Counted from the first letter of the stretch, positions 26,401 through 41,400 are shown. The stretch is DNA of 64,000 nucleotides from Hemibagrus wyckioides (GCF_019097595.1 NC_080710.1:23623780-23687779); one strand, 5' to 3'. The notes: generated from the letters alone by a model not told the origin. Program-made: numbers and translations.

Positions 26401-29400
26401 TCCTCAGAGGTATGTGATTCTGTTAGATATAGGTGTAGAAAAGTAATATAAAAACCCAACCAATGCACTTGCAAACATTTGCATTAGACAGCTTTTTTCT
26501 CTCTCTCTTTGGGATCAAAAGGTCATTGGAGCTCTTTATTGACAGCAGCCTTTCAGCAAGAAAATAACTAAGAGTGAAAAATAGGCGTATGTTCTAACCT
26601 ATCGCTAAATAAATGGCAAAGGTTGTTTTTGCCACATTCTCCTACACAAATGACCCAGTTCTTCACAAATCGGCACAGAACAAGACCTTCCACATGCAGA
26701 AGGCCAGTCGTTGAACTTGCTATAAGTCTCAAAAAAAAAAAAGACATACGTTTTGAAAAATGTACTAAAGGCCAAATTAGAAGCCACTGAGAGTCCTTGC
26801 AGCTAACAGAGGTGCCCTTTTAGAAAAGCTGTGTCCCTGGTGCTTTAGATAAACATCACTCTATTAATAATACTGCTTGACGGTATTTATGTGAATGACT
26901 GACAGGTTACAGTGGAGTACAGGAAAGAGGAAAAATTGCCTCAGAAACAAAAGGTTTTGTCTGTTTAGGATGCAGCTCTTTGTGGTACCTTGTTAGCAGG
27001 TGCCATTGCTGTGGTGTCTAAATTTCTGATTTGCTTTCAAGAATTTCAATTTCTTATGAGGAGCTTAGTTATATTTTTCATGATAGTGAAGCAGAGTCCA
27101 TACTAAGCAATAAAACATGACCTGGTGCTATGATGCAGGCCTGTGTGAAGCAGAAATGGATTCATTTTCACTAACACTGCATCATGAAATGTTTTATTCC
27201 TTTTTCACCACAGCAATTATTACACTTTTTTTTTTATTAATTTTGACACATAATAAGTGTAGAAAATATAGATAAATATATACACGGTGTAATAGTGCAG
27301 TATTATATTATACAAAAAAGGTGAACCGGTGCAAACAATTAAATTACCAAAGCGACAGTCAGTGCAAGGGGAAATATCAACTGTACATTAAGTGTACTTT
27401 AGTGGACCAGCGCAAAACTCGCAGTTCGAGGTCGGACTTTAAAATAAAGGTGCAGGCGCAGTATGGCTGTCTGAGTTGTTGTGCGCTAATGTGACACATA
27501 TGAACACAACTTGTGTTAATGTCCAAGTAACAGCAAATATAAACACTCACTAGCCTCACTTTTTCTCTCTCTTGAAGAAGAGAATGCGGCCTGTCATGTA
27601 ATCGAGAGAGTTCCATCCTGAAGACTTTCCAGTATCAGAAGACTCTAAATCATCCTAGAATCTTAGCTTGAGATACTTGTACAGTTGGTTATTTTGATGA
27701 TCAGTCATTCATACAGTAATAAACAAAAGATGGGGCTTTGTTTTTTCCTCTGTAAATCAAATGTAACAGCTACGTGAAGCAGTTCATCTACATCTGAGAA
27801 CATGGAGCTTGCAATTATTAAGTTTTATTACGCTCCAGAGAAACCCTCTCTGTTCTGCACTTTTTAAATGCTACAAGGCCGCACATGAATCCAGCCTCGC
27901 ATGCACTGGGAGCTTTGAGAGTGAGCTTCAGAGGGCTGCCACTGACACGAGAGAACACGATGTAAACGCATGTCTAGTTCTAGATCAAATGTAGGAAAAT
28001 GCTCCGAAAGTCTTAACCAAGCGTTAATCGGCTTTTAACTGTATACAGTTAGGATTATTGAGACCCTGGACAGATCAGACAGACATGCAGGAGGTGATAC
28101 AGAGGAAGACACACATCCTGAGTGTGTACACAGAGAATTGGCAAGGCTGTGTGATCAGCTCTGTGTGTGTGGGTCAGTGAAGGATGGTTCCAGATCTAGA
28201 CCAAGCCGCTGCCAGCGGTCCCTTATCAGCATAGAACAGTTCAGAAACAGGTCCAAAATAATAACTGTATGTTCTTTCCTAAGGGTGAATTAGATGCTGG
28301 TTTATCTTTTGGCTTAGGAGCAGGTTATGGTGTCTTTTTCCATGGATTAAGGTGATACTTGGTGCCTCAAAAGCAAATTTTGATCACACATAAATCATTT
28401 TGAGGTATGATTTTGCAATAGGCATTTCCTTAATCAGAATAATTCAGGCTTTTACATGGAATTGGTATGTGCCAGCTGTTTTTTTTTTGTTGTTGTTGTT
28501 GCTTTTTCTGTAAAGCCTCAGTGGTGCTGATAAGGCTGTGCTGTGACAGATTGTTGATGTAAGGTCTTACAAGTGTCTGGCGATGAGCAGCAGATGTTTT
28601 GAAAGAAGATGGTGTGCATCACCTGTAACAGTGTAATTAAGCTGTCAACATGTAATGTCTTAAGGTTCCTCTTCCTGTTTGATCCTTCATGCATGAGATG
28701 CACATCTGAATCATAATGCAGTTGGAGTTTACCTGCTCGTCTAAACAGGCAAATTATAATTGCAAATTTGTTTCAGTCAATCTTTATTAGGGTCAAAAAT
28801 CTGTCTCTCTTTTTTCTCTTCTCACCATTAGCCAGGAATCTTCTTGGGAATCTGTAAATGTTGCACAGATGTCTTAGCTGCAAAATGAAAACATAGTGTA
28901 GTAGACGCCTAATAAGGATTGTTAACTTATTCCTTACTTAATTTCTATGCCTTATTTATGTATTATAATTACTTATGGTTACACAAAGTTGTTTTTTTTT
29001 TTTTTTAAGTTTGTTTGGGTTAATGGAGTAAAGCCTTGATATCACATATGTGCATAAAATTAATAGCATGTCACACATTTTAACGCTACCTAAATACAGC
29101 AGATATTATTGACCTCTGAAACTCCTCAAACTCAGCAGCAGGTCCAGATCTTAGCCACTTCTTCGTTGTGCGTTTTCAGCAGACTTTTAAGATCACTCTT
29201 TTCCACAATGGATGAGCTGATACCATAAAAAGGTTTGGCTGTGGAGACGATAATGCGTTCTCCATGTCATATTACACAATGATGATCCTCTAATGATAGA
29301 CCTGCGATTAAAGAAAATTATAATGTTGTGCTTACATCATCCATCTCTGTGATCCAGGCTCATGCAGAAAACACATTTCAAAAGGCAAAGAAAAGACTTT

Positions 29401-32400
29401 TGGAGTTGAAAAATAAGAGATATTCTCCCTGTTGCTACATCCCGACAATACGCTCTCCTTTATGTTTATACATTGCCACAGCTGTATTTTTAGCTGTCCT
29501 GTGAGATTTGTGAAATCCATCCTCTATACCATCCTCCTTATGGGTTGCTTTTAGACCAGCATCATGGCAGTGTGAGATTTCCATCCTAATTTTTGCCTCA
29601 TAATCATTACTATTAATTTCACTGTAGTCACTAAAATAAATAAGCATAGCGCATACAGGGCTAATTCATGCGAAGCAAAATCCATGCAAAGCCCCTCAAA
29701 ATATACAAGCCCTCATTATAAAGAATTCTGACAAAAGTGTCATCCTGAAATAACACACAGTGGAAATGTGTCAGAGAAAACCTAAAGGTGACCCCAGCGT
29801 GTGTTTGTAGAAGTGCAGTTGATGCCATAGTGACAGCTCATCCCAAGCTCCAGTGCGCACGCTGCTCGTTCCAAAAGCCTTTCATCATCGCCGTACATAC
29901 TAATAGATCATTCGTCCTGATAATTCGTCATGTTTTTTTTTACATGTTGTTTGGACCATACTGGAATTATATTAACCGGGAAAACATCTAGATGTTTTGC
30001 ATGTGTTTCTGCACATTAAATGGGTATTTGTGCTGAATTGTCATCTATTAGAATAAATCTGCCTTTTCACAGGAATATCCTTGTAGACTCAAAATAGTGA
30101 TTTGCTCCTCAGTGGGTGTTAAACAAATGCATTATGCACATTACCGAGATTATTTTCTCATTCTGTCTTTTGAGCCTCTACCAACATTTTTTTTTTGCTT
30201 AAAAGCTGCAATATTTCTGTCCAAGGGTATTTTCTAATTATTGATGAAGATGCCCCAGCACTCCTGTGCCTAATGCCTTGGCTTTTACCCCAAGGTCAGC
30301 GTCAGCGCACCCCTGTCTGGTGTCCAGATTTATAGCTGTAAATGATGAACAAAATGGGACTCATTGCGGTGTTGGTCTGGACAGAGTGCCTTGCTCAAGG
30401 GTACATCTGCAGTTCTGCTCTCCAGAGGCCTTGGCCATCACAGCGTCCAACCACGTACAGCATGGCAGGGGCTTTTATTTATGTTTTTCTCTCATAAAAT
30501 AAGAAACGTACTTCTCTTTAAAAGGATCTTTCACTGTTTTTCATCTCTTCCATCCTAAATCCTTTCCATGCGCATGGTTTCAAGTTTTACCTACAAATGG
30601 AAGGGCAGATGGAGAGGAGAAAGAGAAAATGGCTCTGGCTGGTTTTGAAAAAAAAAAGAAAAGAGAAACTGAAAGGTTTAGAGAGGAAGTCTGTAGGGAC
30701 GGTGACAAGCATAAGGTATGCATGGGCAGTAGATGTGTTTTCCATGTGTCTGTTAAAAGCACAGCAGGATGTTCCTGGGTGGTTGTGTGCTTCGGCTTGT
30801 CCTCCCTGTGCCCACTATTTCAGCATAGCCGGGAGCCACTGGATAAACTCAAACACGTCCCGGCATTATACTGAAATCGAACTCTAATGTCACACTTCTA
30901 CATCCTTACTTTCCATGAAAGACACAGCACATCATGGAGATTCCGCCATCTGGAATATATGTAGTTGTTGCAATATTAGCATTACACTTTAAGAGACACA
31001 AAACCCAGACTGGTGGAAGTGTAGCAGGATTGCCAAGGTGCCAAACCGGCTACAAAGAAGCATCGCTCATTTGAAGTGATGTGTTTCACCCTCAGCTGGT
31101 GTCATACTCTTAAAGCCCCTCAGCAGCTTCTCCAGCATTGGCTTCCTTTCTCAGGATTGATGGCGCCGACTTTGCCACTGAGCACTACCATGTCATCTGT
31201 CTCGTGTCATTTTCTTTCCCCAACAGCAAGCGGCTAAGAAAGTGCTTTTTTATTGTATGTCACAGTTTTCATCTGAGCGTAGTTGTGCTTTCAGTTGGAG
31301 TTTGACAATCTACTAGATCTAAGCAATTATTATTATATCCGTTTAAAGACATTGTAGACAGCATTATAAATGGGTTATAACTCATCTAAACTTAGTGGAG
31401 GCACTGTAGCATCTAATTTCCAGGCATTGTCCTTGCCCCTAAAATTTCATCATCACTTATCGGCGGATCTCCGTAGAGCACTTTCACATTTGTTTTCCAT
31501 TTTCTCTCTGCTTGCTGTCCTCATTGCACCATGAGACAAAGTGCATTCTGATATTTGCAAGGAAATAGGCTGCTCTCGCTTTTGTCAAATTCCCTGCTGT
31601 TTCTTGAGATAGTGCTTGAATCGCTCCTCCTTCCCAGGTGACTGCATGAAATGGAGACAATTTAAACATCTCAGACAAAAAAAAAATGGATATAATGCTC
31701 TATGCATATGGTGCCCATGAAGTTTGCATATTAGAAAAAAAATGAATATACCGTTCTAATAGAAAGGCAAGAAAGCAAAAGACAAATTTCCAGCAGCGTT
31801 ATAACTAACAGCATTTACGTATCACTTTTTGTTCCTTTACAGAGGAGTTACTGTTCCTCCAGATGGATTTTGGCATCTGCTATTGTTGAAAACATTATCA
31901 TTTACAAAAGGTAGAAAATAAAATCTGAACAAACGAGCTTGAGGGACTGCATTTTGTCAATCAGGGCTTATCTGTCAGCTGTGTTGTTGCTGATTATGAA
32001 CTTATCCTTTCACACACTGCACATGTCGATGTCACTTCTTGATTTATTAAAAAACTCTAAAGGCTAATTCAGTACTGTTGAATCACTGCTATGTCATTTC
32101 TATGCGTGCAAACAGCACAATGTTGACACCAGTGAAATATAACAAGAATGAAAAGCTAGGAGTAGAATATAAAAAGAAGCCTGTATTTAAGAACTATTGC
32201 TGCCATGTGTTTGCCTTTGTGCTGTTAGTACAGCAGATTTAATAGAAACATTCCTGACTGAATCGATAAATGCGGTTTTGATGTTTTGTTTTCAGGATTT
32301 CATTTTACGCTGCAGCATTTCGCTGGTTAAAGCTGATGCGAAGTTGTGAGTTCAAACCCCAGCGTCACCAAGCTGCACTGCTGTGTTACTGACCATTTAC

Positions 32401-35400
32401 TTAAGCCTCTTCGCTCATTTATATCTCATTTGTAAATTGCTTTGGATAAACCAATGCAACAACCAAATGAATAAATGTAAGTCGCGTGATTCAAGTCTGG
32501 ATTGCTGCTGGTGCATTCTGGGACTCAAACAGGGCCTGATTTTTATTTTACTCTCTACCACCTGGAACACATAAGGTAGCAGTGCAGTGGGGGCAATACA
32601 GAGGTAGTTGTGTATAATGTAAATAATCAGTGCAGTGTTGGCCTGTGTCCTCTAAGACATTAAGGGATTTTTTTGACGGCATTTTTATTTGTGGTGGTAA
32701 TGTTGTTTTTTTTTTTAAGGAGGTACTAGCATTCTATCGAACCATTAAACATGCTGTGTAAATCCGAGTCTAAATGAGACTCAGTAAATTCTGTGAACTC
32801 ATGTGTCTCCCCCTCGGGTGCCTTTTGTATTTATAGTGTTAATAGAACTAATTCCCAGGCACCAAATTACAGATTACACATTAGATGACAATGTACGTTA
32901 AGTGTCACTTCGGCAACAAACAAATTTAGAGAAACAGTTAAACTATTAGCTTCCTGTAGAGTCCCCCACTTGTAGAAATGTCGGGAGAGTGAAGGGTGCT
33001 GGCGGCCATCTGGAAGCGAACCGAATACCAGAGACCTACGTAGAGTGGGTGACTGTGGGAGAGCTTCATTAGCTCACGGCCGTCTATTAGCGGGGACTAT
33101 GTGCTGCTGTGTTTAAAGGTCACCTGCCGCTTTTCTCCTTTCAATTGTTGCAGTAACGGCATGAGATACAATTATACCCATCAAATGTACCACAGGCTTT
33201 CAGTGGAATCACAAGGCCTCGCATTTAAACTCCTGCTGTCATTCAGCGTAGTGATATTTTCCATTCTCTTGGAAGAGATGAAAGGGAGGAGGAATCATGA
33301 CAGAAATGTGCAATAAGCTCATATTGTTCTTGTTTTCTTAATTTTAAACGGCAGGACTCTGTATTGTTTGCTACTCTTTGTGTTTGCTGTGTAGCGCTTA
33401 AGCTTGCGTCTGTCTCTTGAGTCATTAGTGTTGTGCAAGCTGGAATTTGTCCCCAATTTAACAGCTCTGATTATTTCCCTGTACATGAATGCTTTGAAAT
33501 GAGCTCAGCTCTGCCATCTTTGTGATTATCATGCTCACTGTAATTTTCCAGCACTTTCTGCAGACACTTTAATTTGTTTTTACGTGCAGCAGGAGAATGA
33601 CTGCGTGGTGACAAATCTTTGCCAGTGCAAGGATCTGAGACGAGATGCTGATTTTGATGAGGACAAGAGCCTGTAAATTTTAAGCCGGTATTTGTAAAGT
33701 GCTGCAAGGGAGATTTAAGCGTCGCCGGTTAAAGAGAGCTTTTCTGTACTTGTAACTGAAGTGTTACTACCTTGGAAATTCCCCTGTAGTAAATCAGATT
33801 TGATTAATTGGAAATGTAAATTAGCATACAGTTGAGAAATGGCCATTTAAACAGCAAAGCATCATTTATATGCATCCGGTCTGAGTTGTTTTTGCAAGTA
33901 CAAACACTTCGCATTAGATTTAATGGCTTGATGCTGTTTGTCAGCTCGACTGTTGTAGTAAATTTCTGCTGGAGGTTTATGCGTGATTTAACCGATATCA
34001 AATCAATTACCGTGGATGCCGTGACAAGCATATGTATATCGCAGGTGTCTTTTGGAAGGCAGAATAAAGCACTCTGGCTAAAGTCAGAAAATAGTTCTAT
34101 TAATCTGTCAGATATTAATGCATAAAAGATTGTTATAACAAGACTTAAAAGGGTTTGTAAGAGTTTATCGAAGGCCTGCAGTTCCCAAAGGGGAGTATTT
34201 GTGCTGAGTAGGTCAGCAGTGCTACAGCACAACAGCTGGGTTAATATGATGTAATCTAAACAGACAATAAGAAATGCCATGCAGTACATAGGGAGGAAGG
34301 TGCAGGTCAAGCACCACAGTCACACTGTGATAACATCAGCATCAGCTAATCATTTATCTACTTCTGTAGGGTGTCTTATCGATGTAGGTCGCCAGAATAC
34401 ACCAGACACCAAAATATAGGATAACGTGGTGTTTAAGAATCACGACCCTGTACAGGGTAAAGGGTTTATTGAAGATGAGCGAATGGTGTTTCAAAACAAC
34501 AGCTTAGCCGTATGGTAGAACTGAGCAGAGTTGTATAATGTAGAACTTCGCTTTGATGGAAAAGGGCTACAGGAAAGTTAACATTCAGAGCAGGGAGCCA
34601 TGAGATGAGATGGCAGGGGAGAGATGCATTTTACCCAAAAATCCCCTCAGGCTATTGGAGAGCTTTTCTCTTTTTTCCATTTGTAAAAAGCCCCAATTTC
34701 TCTGACCTTCAGCTGCTAAACGCTTGAAGGTGAAGAGAAAAGAGAGAGATGGCTTTACTTTCATTTATTTATGTTTAATGTGCAGACTACAGGGCCATGT
34801 TTGGCTGTCTGCTGATGTCCCTTTTTTAAGACCACTTAATGCTGAGCAGGATCCATCAGATTCTGTGGAGGGACCTCCATTAGTGATAAGACCATGTCCC
34901 CAGTCAGGTACTGGTAACAGCCAGGTGGTGGCAGCTATGGCAAGCAGCACTGTCTGCATGAAAATGGCCTCCAGCTCCTGGACCTACATGCTGGAGAGTG
35001 TGATTGCCCTGGAGGGCATTTGGGATATTCACCAGCCTGCTAATCATGTTTGCAGCCTTCATTTGCAGAGAATGGCAGTGTAGCTTCATTTACACAACAG
35101 AATGTTTGGCTGCCGTGTTTAGGCCTGTAGATATCCCTATGTTGCTGCCTGAGTTTGTTGAAATAGCTAAGAGACATACTTATCTCGCTGTTCCATGGCT
35201 GTTATTAACAGTGGCAGGTGAAAATTTTACACTAGTGGGAGAAACAAATCTGCTATTGTTTTTTGACACTGGAGCCAAATATTAAAAGTTTGGTTTACCA
35301 GGTTGACTGATTGAGTTTTTAAAGGGTCTTTGGTTCATATCTTGTGTCAGACAAAACAATGGACATGCAGCATCCAACCTGGCAACACCAGAGTTGATTA

Positions 35401-38400
35401 TATTTTAGCTCCAACCAGACAATATGTTTTGGGTAGAACAACAGGCTTGTTATCCTTCTGCTCATGGACCAGCAGACTAATTGAAGCTTAATGTTTTCCG
35501 AAGGGTTTAAAGACGTCTGTAGTCTTAATGCGTGCCTCTAGCTTTGAGGCAGCCCCGCAGAATGGAGCTGCATCTGAACCAACACCTTGGCAAGGTTACT
35601 GGAGATAAGGACTAACATTGCATCAATTCCCACAGCAACCATGTGTCATCATAAGCAAAGCTGCCACATCACGCTTTACTGACTCCTTCAATTAAAAATG
35701 AAAAAGCAGAGACACCGAACGAGTGGAGTTGTTCGAGTTAGCTGTGTGCACATTCGTGCCCTTCAAAACTCTTAAGTCAAGCCTGGCAGCGTCACATAGC
35801 CTGAGGCGAAATGCTCTTCGCAGAAACTGTTTCTTTTCTTCATCAGCATATTCTCTATCTCTCGTCAAGGAGATAGAGTGTGTTCTTCTTCGTAGTGACA
35901 ACATGTCTCAGGAGGGTGCATTAGTGAGACGGTGGCAGTCATTGTGCAGGTATTTAAGGCCATGACTTTCCTGCTCTGAGCACTGGAGGAGTGCTGGTCT
36001 TGTTTGACGTATAATGTGAGCATATTTGTGTTAGTCAGGAATCACCAGTCCTATTATGTGAAAGGAGAACAGGATTCTGTCTGGTGGTTTTATTAGCATA
36101 TTTTCAGCCAGCAAACACAACATGATGTATGCCGACTTGGTTTTATTTAAAAAACTTTAAAAATTTTTACCTTAATAATTGTATGAAAGCAGCAATTGTA
36201 AAACATTCATTTGTGTATTTTTTTATCCATTCATCCATTTTAATAATTCTTTCATCTTTAATCTATGCCAAAGTTATATAAGTTATTGTATGATTTCTTT
36301 GTATTTGAATAAAGGAAACTTGCAAAGAAGCGTAAGGAGACCCTGAGCAGCAGCACAAGGCAGGAGATGACAGTGATGGTGAACTCCATGGATAAAAGCT
36401 ACACAGAGCAGGGCACCAACTGTGACGAGGCCATCTCCTTCATGGACACGCACAATCTCAATGGAAGAAGTGAGTTGTTTACTGATGAAAATCATACACG
36501 TGTTGACTCCATGTTTAAAATTCTGGGTTACTGATCAGAAAGTTTGATTTCAATCCTCAGTACTGCCAAGCTGTCACTTTTGGGCCCTTGAGCAAGGCCC
36601 TTATCTTCTCCAGGGGTGCTGTATCATAGGTGGCCCTGTGCTCTGATGCTAACAAGCTGGGATATGTGAAAAAAGTTCCACTGTGCTGTATTGTATATGT
36701 GACAATAAACAGTGGTGCTGCTGCTATCTCTCAGGACCAACTGATAATCCCAGACTTAGATTTTTCCCTCTCACACCTGTATACTATTAGTTTCTCTCTA
36801 GTGACTGAATCATTTGTAGTTCTAACTAAATAATGTGCTTTTAATGAACAACAGAATCATAATCTGGACGTCTAAGTGGTTAAAATGTCTAAAGAGTAGA
36901 CCCTTTAACAGATCTAAAGAGCTCTGAGAGTCTGGGAGTCTCTGGGCTTCACTCCTTGTACTGATCTTCAAGCTTTTTGTGTCTCTGTTCTCAAACTAGA
37001 ACTTTTCTAACCCTAAATAGGATTCATCAGTAGTTCTCTGGTAGAGATTGGTGGATCAGCAGCTCCTGGATCTGCATCTATCTACTTATCTTATCATTTA
37101 AATGGATTGCAGTAGTCCAGAAGATACAGATTAGAAGATCAGTCCATGCTGTCTACTTGCCACACAGTCTCAGACTCTAGTTCTTCTATGTCAGGATAGT
37201 CCATTCTTCTGACATTTTGACAGCTATCAATAAAATGTGTCTGACCTCTGTGATGTCCAGGTTTTGAAAGCAGGAAGTGAAACATATGATGTGGACCCCT
37301 GATATCCAACAAATCAGAACAGATAGGTCCACCTGTCCATCATGTACATTTAGAAAGCTCTCCCTAGTGTTACCTTTCAGGCGCTTCAGTCTAGTCGGGA
37401 TTTGGTTGGTCACTTTGGAAGGAGCACTGAACATGGTACACCTTTTAATGTATTAATTTTATATAATTGTTTCTCCAAAATTTCCTGTTGCACATGCTGC
37501 ATGTACAATGTCAGCAGTGGAAAGCACTAACTGCCCTCTTCTTTATAATCATAAGGTCCACAATTAGTGAATATCACAGGAATGTCATGAGAGCACAGGC
37601 CATTTCATTCACAAATTATGATAAGCATTATTACAATTAGTTAGTGATGATTGTAATCTGTGTGTTTTAGTGTAGAATAAAGCTGTGAGGCATGTGTATA
37701 AGTAGTCTCATGCAGCTATGTGTCTGTCAGGGAATAAGAAAATGGAGCAGAAACAGCAGTCGCTTCTTTATAGTGATAGTTAATATTTCAATCAGGCTGC
37801 ACCTTCTTTTCCGCTCAACATGGCTGATGTGTGACCCAGCGAAGTGGCCAGCAAACAAGGATAAATAAATAAACATGCGCTCTTAGCGACCGGGACAGAA
37901 GTGCAGCGGACGCCAGGGTAGTTCATGCGTGACCTTATCCTGCTGTCAGCCACCATAGCTGTGATTGACAGGCAGGTCACATCAGACAGTGCCTTCTGGC
38001 AGCTGTCACAGAGCCAGAACCTACCTGCCCAACCTCACTGTCAGCTGCTCATTCAGCTCTTCACCACCTACAGGCTTATGAACACGTTACGTCTCCATTC
38101 TGACCACACATGGCTTTGCATGGCTGTTCAGGGAGGGGTTTATTTTATTTTTGCTGTCTATAAAATATTTGAGCTATTCTTCATTCACGTCACAGTAGTA
38201 TTTTAGGGCAAATTAGACAACCTTAGACTGAATTAAACTGACAGTCAGGGGAATTATGGATGTCTTAAGTCTTAAAATAACACACAGAGGAAGGCACACA
38301 GCCATGTTTGGTATATGAAAATGTCATTTACTTTAAAGAGGTCATGGGATATTTGACAAAGAAATTCAGGAATGTGTTTTTTTTCCCCAAGTAAATTTAC

Positions 38401-41400
38401 TTCTCTTTCTCTTTTTTTCTTTGATTAAAAGCTGTTTCCTCACCGTCATCATTTACCATGAAGACTAACACACTCAGCACTTCGGTGCCCAACACCTATT
38501 ATCCAGGTAACCTCAGCTCTGACCTCTCTGACCTCCACCATGCTCTCGCTCTTAATTTTATTATGTGTCTGTGTCAGGAAAATAATCTTTCTGTGCTTGG
38601 AATAAAAAAAAAGAAGTACTAGAAAGCTTGTATTCAGTATTTTGTGCTTCGCAGCTAAGATTAATCTGCCGTCTATAAGGAAGAACCATGTCCAATCGTT
38701 AAGGTTTACAATAACAGCATTATGTATGTGGATTATAAAACTGCATTAAAATAATTCTATTTCACTATTTATTTATTTCTTTTTTACTTATTTTTAAAAT
38801 TTGCCTAAGATTAAAATTAATATTAGATTCGTTTGTTTGTCTTTTATCTTATATTGAGAAATATTACATTTTTTTGTGTTAAATATTTTCACCTGTTTAG
38901 ATGTTTTTGCAGTGTTCAGAATATGATGATTAATGTGGAAATAGTGCACAAAGCACTGGTTATTTTATACTCTTTCTTTCTAAAGCACAGGTGTCAAACT
39001 CAAGGCCTCCATTTCATTCAGTCTACACAAAGTAAAAACGAATATATTGAAACACCCATAATGCACTACTACCTAGTGTATAGTGTCAGTCAAGCCCACA
39101 GCTCACATGTTTTTGTCTGCACCAGCAGCACAACATCAAGCTTCACTATTATAAAGCAGACTACCTGACAGGGACAGTCAGCCCTGAGCCTGCTGTATTT
39201 ACAATAAAACTAACGTGAAAACATGATACTGCATATTGATGTCCTTGGTGGTTCAGCGGCAGGATCCTACTCTCCCACTGCTGTGGTTTGGGTTTCACTT
39301 CCCGGGCAGGGAACCAACCCAGCCACGTGAGGGGTTAAATCCTTGTGTCGGTCCCAATCCTGGATAAAATAAGAGAGTTGTTTCAGGAAAGGCACCCGGT
39401 GCAAAATCTGCGCCACAATTAAATATGCAGATCGGATGATCAGCTGTGGCGACCGTGAACAGGGAGCAGCCGAAGGACAGCAACATTAGCTAATCTGTGT
39501 GGAAAATCATAGTGTGGCATTTTAATGCTTTGTTATGGACGCAAGTAGAGCCAAAAGCAATAGGAGACATGGGTTTTACATTTTGCAGACAACTTGCAGA
39601 GTTATCTGTAGTGTATGTGACGCATACACTACATAACACACCCAGCATAGGTTAGAGACTGAGCATAGGTGTACTCTTAGTGAAGATTATTCTGTATGGC
39701 TTTTTCACTACTACTACAGTCGTGGTATGAACAAATGCAAATGATGTCATCGTTATGAACTATGATGAACTGAATCATGACCACAACCCGACTAGAGAAT
39801 AGATATACTTGTAATATTATTAAAAATCAATCAATAAGTAAATAAACTAGTTGCATTTGTGACCCTTCAGAAACCGAGTTTGACACCTGTTCTTAGATTT
39901 CATTAGATATGCATTGTTCTTCCTTTTTAGACAAAAATGTCTTCTATTTAATTGCACTTCTAACTGTCATGTGCTCTGCTGCTGATTTCTGTCTTTATTC
40001 ACCTTCCCGCTTTTTTCTCTTCTTTATAACCTTCAAAAATCTGCACTGGTTTTGAGCAGACCCCTTTGTGCCAACTGCTATCTTAGGTGAGACATTATTA
40101 TTCCACTTCCTGTTTCTCCAATACCTAGCTTTATGTCATGTGAGCTGTTACATGTGCATTTCTGTGATAGCTTTTAAGAGACACATCAGGATAATGGACA
40201 GTAAGCGAGAGAGGAAAGGAATAGAGAGATTTATTTTTGTTAGTGATGATGGCTTCCTCACATCCATACCTGCCTGCTTTCCTCTTCTCTGTGAGGCGAG
40301 GGTCTTTTTCTCCCCGAGCTCAGGTTGGCTTCACCCCATCCCATCCGCATTCCGTGTCGTGCGTGTGACGTCACGTATGTCTATGACCTCTCATGTGCAT
40401 GGACAGATAATGTGGACTGGATGAGGGGGGGTGACAGTGTGGTGCAGTAAACAAATGAACAAACACATAAAAAAACAACAGCCCACGGCCATCTAGACAT
40501 CTCTTAATGACAGTGTACAAAGCCCAGATAGCGCAGTTTGAAGAACTTACTTCAATATTATGCGTCTCATAGGCTTCCTTAAAAAAATATTCTATATTAA
40601 TGTTTCGAGAACCAAAAAAAAAAAAATGCATTAATTTGTTTTAAGCAAATCTTAACATTGTCGTTCACAGTGTGTCATCAAATCAGACATTTGGCACAAT
40701 TCCACTATGCTAGAAGAGGACTGGAATACACATGCTTTAGCAGAGCAGCTCTACACATTGCTTTTTGACTCAGTATGAATTTTTAATTCATTAATTTGGC
40801 CAAGCAGTTCTGGTTTTACAGTAAGGCAACACTTAATTGTCATGACTCTATTTTAAATGGTAGGTCAACCCAGCCAGCATTTCAGAATAGGCTCCTTCTA
40901 TGGACAAGAGTCAAAATATGTCTAGGTGCTCTTGTTTCAACTATCTTGTTGCTTATACCCTGTTTCCTTTCTCTTCTCCTTTTTTTCTTCACATTTAACC
41001 TGTTATGTATCCTCTTAAAAAGTGCCAATTAATGGTAAGTTGCCAGTCTGCCCTGTGTTTTTGGGGGTGGAGATGTATGTGGGTCATGCCGAAGGGACCT
41101 TCTCCCCCAAACTGTGTTGCCTCGCATGGCCTTGCGTAGCATCTCGCCCTCCCCTGTCCACCTGTGCAGCCATTAGTTAGCATGGCCGTCACCCGTGGGC
41201 GTCCTCTTCATGCATACGTGGACAATGTGACATCCCCCCCTCCCACCTGCACCCTATTATTCTACTCTTTGGTTTCACTCCCACACCCCAGTCACTTTGT
41301 TGTGAAGGTGTCTCATCTGACATTGACATTGTCATTGTAATCGCTAAGGTCACCCTCTTTTATTCCATGTGTCATGGAGAACCACAGACGTTCACCATTT

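Larger units (their letters stand above)
22245..36314 (+). other. Intron (14.1 kb, longest here) spanning the Tyr-rich cassette
   Basis: Holds the 30-nt cassette exon at 23919-23948, a poly(A) run at 22822-22841 and a sense SINE at 32311-32480. The stretches near 25845-25990 and 33785-34140 look like candidate conserved elements because they combine homeodomain-type words with mixed composition. The longest open frame in it (168 codons, minus strand, 33804-34310) has no recognisable protein signature. Between about 26200 and 32300 I see nothing beyond simple tracts. Confidence 0.75.
38507..40059 (+). other. Intron (1.6 kb) with nested transposon
   Basis: More than half is a hAT-like relic (38988-39889) with a SINE inserted in it (39241-39485). 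The remaining sequence is AT-rich and unremarkable. Confidence 0.8.

Noticed and set aside
28480..28501. T-run and TTG repeat as a retroelement tail
   Set aside because: No retroelement body recognised on either side; a simple tract.
33804..34310. Minus-strand open frame of 168 codons, the longest in the window
   Set aside because: No protein signature, no splice or promoter context, and an overlapping plus-strand open frame. It looks like a low-stop-density stretch, reported as a possible conserved element.
39607..39633. 11-bp hairpin with a 5-base loop as a structured RNA
   Set aside because: Too short to stand alone, and it lies within the hAT-like element, so it is likely part of that repeat.
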